Source: Fen-1038 sp042408355
GTDB lineage: Bacteria > Chloroflexota > Anaerolineae > Anaerolineales > Villigracilaceae
Reading direction: 5' to 3'
NCBI GenBank assembly: GCA_042408355.1
Contig: JBHORD010000039.1
Location: 1 to 9,792 of the forward strand
DNA length: 9,792 nt
In this document: piece after piece, positions 6,419-9,792 of the stretch
Layout of the letters: each line of letters begins with the position of its first letter
Numbering within the stretch: position 1 is the first letter of the stretch
The notes under the pieces: generated by a model
Database searches by the model: none
Told to the model about the DNA's origin: nothing
What the model saw: only the letters and a program-made list of their open reading frames with translations
Program-made: the position numbers and the translations under genes

Positions 6419-6473
6419 GCATGAACGCCTGAGTTTGGCGATTCAAGGTTAAAGATGACCGCCGTAATGCGAC

Positions 6474-8150
6474 TCATCGCTTGACGCCGCGCGGAACCCA
6501 TGCAAGAATGGTCGTGCCGCCGCCGGGGGCCGAAGAAATATCAATATCGCCGCCAACGCCGCGTGCGCGCGTCTGCATGTTGGATAAACCGTGACCAATC
6601 GTCGTGCTCATCTTTTCGATGACAAAACCTTTTCCATCATCGCGGATTTCCATTAACACCCGATCAGAGGTCGTCCAAACATTGATGTCCACCTTTTTTG
6701 CCGCCGCATGTTTGGCGGCATTGGCCAGCGCCTCCTGGCAAATATGGAACAATGCCAACGCGTTAACTTGTGGAAGGTCCTCCAGGCCCTTCTGCGGTCC
6801 TTTCAAGGAGACTTCAGAAAAAGTATTGGCGCGGTATTCCGTGGCGAGGCGCTTCAAGCCATTCATCAACCCATCGTTCCCCATCTGACGGGGACGCAAA
6901 TCAAGAATATAAGCGCGAATATCACGAATTACCTGATTTAAACCCTCGATGGATTCCTTGATCCGCACCTTGGCAAGGCCGGTATCTTCATCCACTGTGT
7001 GCAATGCGTTTTCCAGCGACAATCCCACCCCATAAATGGATTGGATAATGCCGTCATGCAAGTCCATGCCGATACGGTCGCGCTCCTCAAGAACCGCCAA
7101 CCGCCGCGAATTTTGATGCAGACGGGCATTATCCACCGCCAGGCCCGCCCAATTCGCCACCGCGCTCAATAATTGCAAGCCGCTCTCATCCAGCGGTTCG
7201 ACCGCGCGGGTTGCCACGCTCATCACGCCGATTAGATTCTCGCCCGATTTCATCGGCAGATAAACCATTTGATGGAACCCTGCTTTGACAACAGCGGGGC
7301 GCAAAAATTGCGCTTCCTGCGCCAGATCCGAACTGATTTCCGGTTGCCCCGATTGAGCCACCCGGCCGATAACGCCCTCGCCGATTTGGAACCGGTTCCG
7401 GGTCCAGAACGCTTCGGCGGCCTGCCCGCGGTGCAAAACCATCCTCAAGGTCTGCTTATCGTCTTCAAGTAAAAAGATTTCACCGGCCTCCACTTTCATA
7501 TATCCCATAATAGAGGCCAGCGTTTTATTCAAAATTTCGTCCAGCTCCAGCGAAGACGTGAGCGTTGTGGCAATCTCGTTGAGCAAAGTCAAATCTTCGC
7601 TTCGACGCGTCAGCGCCAAATCGCGCTGTTTCATCTGCTTAACCAGCCGGGCATTTTGAATGGCCGCCGCGGCATACGCCGCCAGCATTTGAATAATTTT
7701 CTCATCATCAGCAGTGAATTCGGCCGCATCAATCTTATCGGTTAAATAAATCTGTCCCAATTGATGATCGCCCGCCCGAATCGGAACCCCCAAAAACGAA
7801 GTCATATGCGGATGATGCGGCGGAAATCCGACAGAACTCGGATGATTCTGAATCACCGGCACGCGCAGCGGCTCCTCGGTATTCATCAACACGCCGATCA
7901 ATCCTTTGCCGCATGGCAAATGCGCTATCTTCTTGATGTCTTCCTCTGTCATTCCAATGGGAATGAACTTCTCAAGTTTCCCCTTCTCATCCAACACGCC
8001 CAGCGCCGCATACCGCGCTTCGGCCTGCTCGCGCGCCAAAGTTGCAATTCGCTCCAGGAGATGCTCCAAAGAAACATCCCCGACAAGTTCCAAGCTGGCG
8101 CGATGCAGAGCAATTAAACGATCCTGTAATTGTTCACGAGTCAGGAGCAT
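6474..8150 (-). CDS. Two-GAF sensor histidine kinase, DosS/DevS-like (predicted haem gas sensor)
   Basis: A soluble 558-aa sensor kinase; no membrane segment is seen. Order: helical N-terminus (1-25), GAF-A (~26-168), coiled connector (~169-185), GAF-B (~186-343), HisKA_3 dimerisation/phospho-acceptor domain (~350-418) with H365 in RIGMDLHDGIIQ, and an HATPase domain (~460-556) with N-box CQEALANAAKHA (471-482), DDGKGF (504-509) and GHGLSNM (519-525). The HisKA_3 type normally pairs with NarL/LuxR-family response regulators. GAF-A contains GFPPHHPHMTSFLGVPIR and GQIYLTDK, the segments that hold the haem ligand in mycobacterial DosS/DosT. H113 and Y135 are 22 residues apart, the same spacing as DosS His149/Tyr171 and DosT His147/Tyr169 (from memory). 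It is therefore predicted to bind haem and sense O2, NO, CO or redox state. The ATG at 8148-8150 has a GGAGGTG site (8158-8164) seven bases upstream. No response regulator is adjacent. Confidence 0.93.
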   Translation of the reverse strand: MLLTREQLQDRLIALHRASLELVGDVSLEHLLERIATLAREQAEARYAALGVLDEKGKLEKFIPIGMTEEDIKKIAHLPCGKGLIGVLMNTEEPLRVPVIQNHPSSVGFPPHHPHMTSFLGVPIRAGDHQLGQIYLTDKIDAAEFTADDEKIIQMLAAYAAAAIQNARLVKQMKQRDLALTRRSEDLTLLNEIATTLTSSLELDEILNKTLASIMGYMKVEAGEIFLLEDDKQTLRMVLHRGQAAEAFWTRNRFQIGEGVIGRVAQSGQPEISSDLAQEAQFLRPAVVKAGFHQMVYLPMKSGENLIGVMSVATRAVEPLDESGLQLLSAVANWAGLAVDNARLHQNSRRLAVLEERDRIGMDLHDGIIQSIYGVGLSLENALHTVDEDTGLAKVRIKESIEGLNQVIRDIRAYILDLRPRQMGNDGLMNGLKRLATEYRANTFSEVSLKGPQKGLEDLPQVNALALFHICQEALANAAKHAAAKKVDINVWTTSDRVLMEIRDDGKGFVIEKMSTTIGHGLSNMQTRARGVGGDIDISSAPGGGTTILAWVPRGVKR

Positions 8151-8169
8151 TCAAAGACACCTCCATATA

Positions 8170-8175
8170 ATTATA
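8170..8175 (-). promoter_or_regulatory. Possible -10 element of the histidine kinase gene
   Basis: A perfect TATAAT on the minus strand lies only five bases from the GGAGGTG ribosome binding site. If used, transcription would start at about 8163-8164, on or beside the Shine-Dalgarno sequence, with a leader of ~14 nt. No acceptable -35 is found 16-18 bp upstream. The same AT-rich stretch reads TATAAT on the plus strand too (8166-8171). Confidence 0.3.
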
Positions 8176-8196
8176 AACCACAAAACCTGATAGATT

Positions 8197-8225
8197 TTGG
8201 CAGAGGCGCTCCATAAAATTGTAAT
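8197..8225 (+). promoter_or_regulatory. Promoter of the HMG-CoA reductase gene
   Basis: TTGGCA (8197-8202, five of six), an exact 17-bp spacer, and TGTAAT (8220-8225, five of six). The start is predicted near 8232, about 13 nt before the ATG, so the leader is short and holds little more than the ribosome binding site. Confidence 0.65.
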
Positions 8226-8231
8226 CTGCCA
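8198..8231. promoter_or_regulatory. Inverted repeat overlapping the HMG-CoA reductase promoter (candidate operator)
   Basis: TGGCAGA (8198-8204) and TCTGCCA (8225-8231) form a perfect 7-bp inverted repeat with a 20-bp centre. The left arm covers the -35 hexamer, and the right arm begins on the last base of the -10 and reaches the transcription start. A dimeric regulator or DNA loop is possible. The arms sit 27 bp apart centre to centre. No regulator is identified. Confidence 0.35.
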
Positions 8232-8244
8232 TCGAAAGGAAACC

Positions 8245-9528
<1,284 letters not shown>

Positions 9529-9530
9529 AC

Positions 9531-9557
9531 CACAAAGGGCACAAAGAACACGAAGAA
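9531..9557 (+). repeat. 9-nt tandem repeat, three copies
   Basis: CACAAAGGG, CACAAAGAA, CACGAAGAA at 9531-9539, 9540-9548 and 9549-9557: three adjoining 9-nt units matching CACRAAGRR. The repeat begins three bases after the mvaA stop codon and is therefore outside the protein. Similar CACAAAG-type repeats are common between genes in several environmental bacterial lineages (from memory). Confidence 0.6.
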
Positions 9558-9564
9558 AAAACAA

Positions 9565-9671
9565 GGCACGGGATAAATCCCTGCCTCAGTTCATGGAAGT
9601 CAGATAAATCTGACTCTATGCAGTCAGCCCAAAGGGCTTCCACGTATTGAGCAGGGATTTCAATCCCGCTC
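9565..9671. repeat. Compact palindromic element with inverted ends (REP/MITE-like)
   Basis: Four stems occupy 107 bp. The left end is GGCA(C)GGGAT-AA-ATCCCTGCC (9565-9585, bulged C9569). The centre has TGGAAG/CTTCCA (9594-9599 with 9637-9642), enclosing TCAGAT/ATCTGA (9600-9605 with 9608-9613) and AGCCC/GGGCT (9626-9630 with 9634-9638). The right end is GAGC(A)GGGATT-TC-AATCCCGCTC (9649-9671, bulged A9653). The two end hairpins are inverted copies of each other: GCAGGGATTT occurs at 9651-9660 and, inverted, at 9575-9584. ACAA flanks both sides (9561-9564 and 9672-9675), a possible 4-bp target duplication. No coding frame is inside, so any movement would need an enzyme supplied elsewhere. Confidence 0.55.
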
Positions 9672-9792
9672 ACAAAAAGGTTTATTTTATGACTAGTCAC
9701 CTGACAGTTTGCTCAATAAGAACATAAAGGCAGCGAGAACGTTTGAGCATGTAACAAGAACCGTTCCATGAGGCGCAAGCCAATCTGAAAGA

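Larger units (their letters stand above)
6001..6473. other. 473-nt intergenic region between dnaA and the histidine kinase
   Basis: This gap, upstream of dnaA and downstream of the kinase, contains the dnaA leader (6001-6148), the dnaA promoter (6157-6186), an A/T inverted repeat TTAAAAA/TTTTTAA (6207-6213 with 6222-6228), the perfect palindrome ATTGGCCAAT (6230-6239), a hairpin-dense block (6260-6346), the perfect palindrome AACGCGCGTT (6373-6382) and the kinase terminator (6383-6418). I looked for DnaA boxes (TTATNCACA on either strand) and found none closer than two mismatches, for example TGTGATTTA at 6118-6126. It is therefore not an evident oriC. Confidence 0.6.
9529..9792. other. Non-coding region downstream of mvaA
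   Basis: From the mvaA stop to the window end no credible gene is seen. It contains a 9-nt tandem repeat (9531-9557), a palindromic element (9565-9671), the perfect 10-bp palindrome TGACTAGTCA (9690-9699) and a GCTCAATA (9711-9718) that is the inverse of TATTGAGC at 9645-9652. Nothing is recognised in 9719-9792. No standard intrinsic terminator for mvaA is visible: the hairpins here lack a following T-run on the plus strand. Confidence 0.5.

Noticed and set aside
6001..6473. Origin of replication upstream of dnaA
   Set aside because: No TTATNCACA box with fewer than two mismatches on either strand, so an oriC call is not supported despite the location.
8166..8171. Plus-strand TATAAT as the mvaA -10
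   Set aside because: There is no -35 at a usable distance (AGGAGC at 17 bp), and the TTGGCA-N17-TGTAAT pair downstream is much better.
8197..8244. Upstream start for mvaA at 8197
   Set aside because: It overlaps the predicted promoter, lacks a ribosome binding site and adds 16 residues absent from the family.

Overview
The window looks like chromosomal DNA from a free-living bacterium, most likely Chloroflexota (Anaerolineae-like). This placement is inferred from three traits: a short (~200 aa) EF-Ts, a class II HMG-CoA reductase of the mevalonate route, and a DosS/DevS-like GAF histidine kinase. No marker gene proves it. No phage, plasmid, CRISPR, tRNA or rRNA feature was recognised. Every substantial stretch between genes was read for promoters, hairpins and repeats.

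Layout. (1) Positions 1-2742, minus strand: the conserved translation cluster rpsB-tsf-pyrH-frr, with frr cut by the window edge. A strong extended -10 promoter (near 2904-2912) and a ~155-nt structured leader precede rpsB. A textbook intrinsic terminator sits between tsf and pyrH. (2) 3133-4626, plus strand: a membrane-bound processive-type family 2 glycosyltransferase, whose stop codon abuts a terminator hairpin shared with convergent dnaA. (3) 4657-6000, minus strand: dnaA, complete and without dnaN beside it. The 473-nt gap upstream has a good dnaA promoter and many hairpins, but no recognisable DnaA boxes. (4) 6474-8150, minus strand: a soluble two-GAF histidine kinase whose first GAF domain carries the His/Tyr pair expected of a DosS/DosT haem gas sensor. 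(5) 8245-9525 (stop to 9528), plus strand: class II HMG-CoA reductase, divergent from the kinase, with a near-consensus promoter overlapped by an inverted repeat. (6) 9529-9792: non-coding, with a 9-nt tandem repeat and a compact palindromic element (about 107 bp) that has inverted ends and a possible 4-bp target duplication.

Most genes are core housekeeping: translation elongation and recycling, UMP phosphorylation and replication initiation. The accessory parts are the glycosyltransferase, the sensor kinase (no response regulator in view) and the isoprenoid enzyme. I do not see a convincing undescribed multi-gene system. The best leads are the predicted haem sensor, the palindromic element at 9565-9671, the hairpin-dense dnaA upstream region, and the structured rpsB leader.
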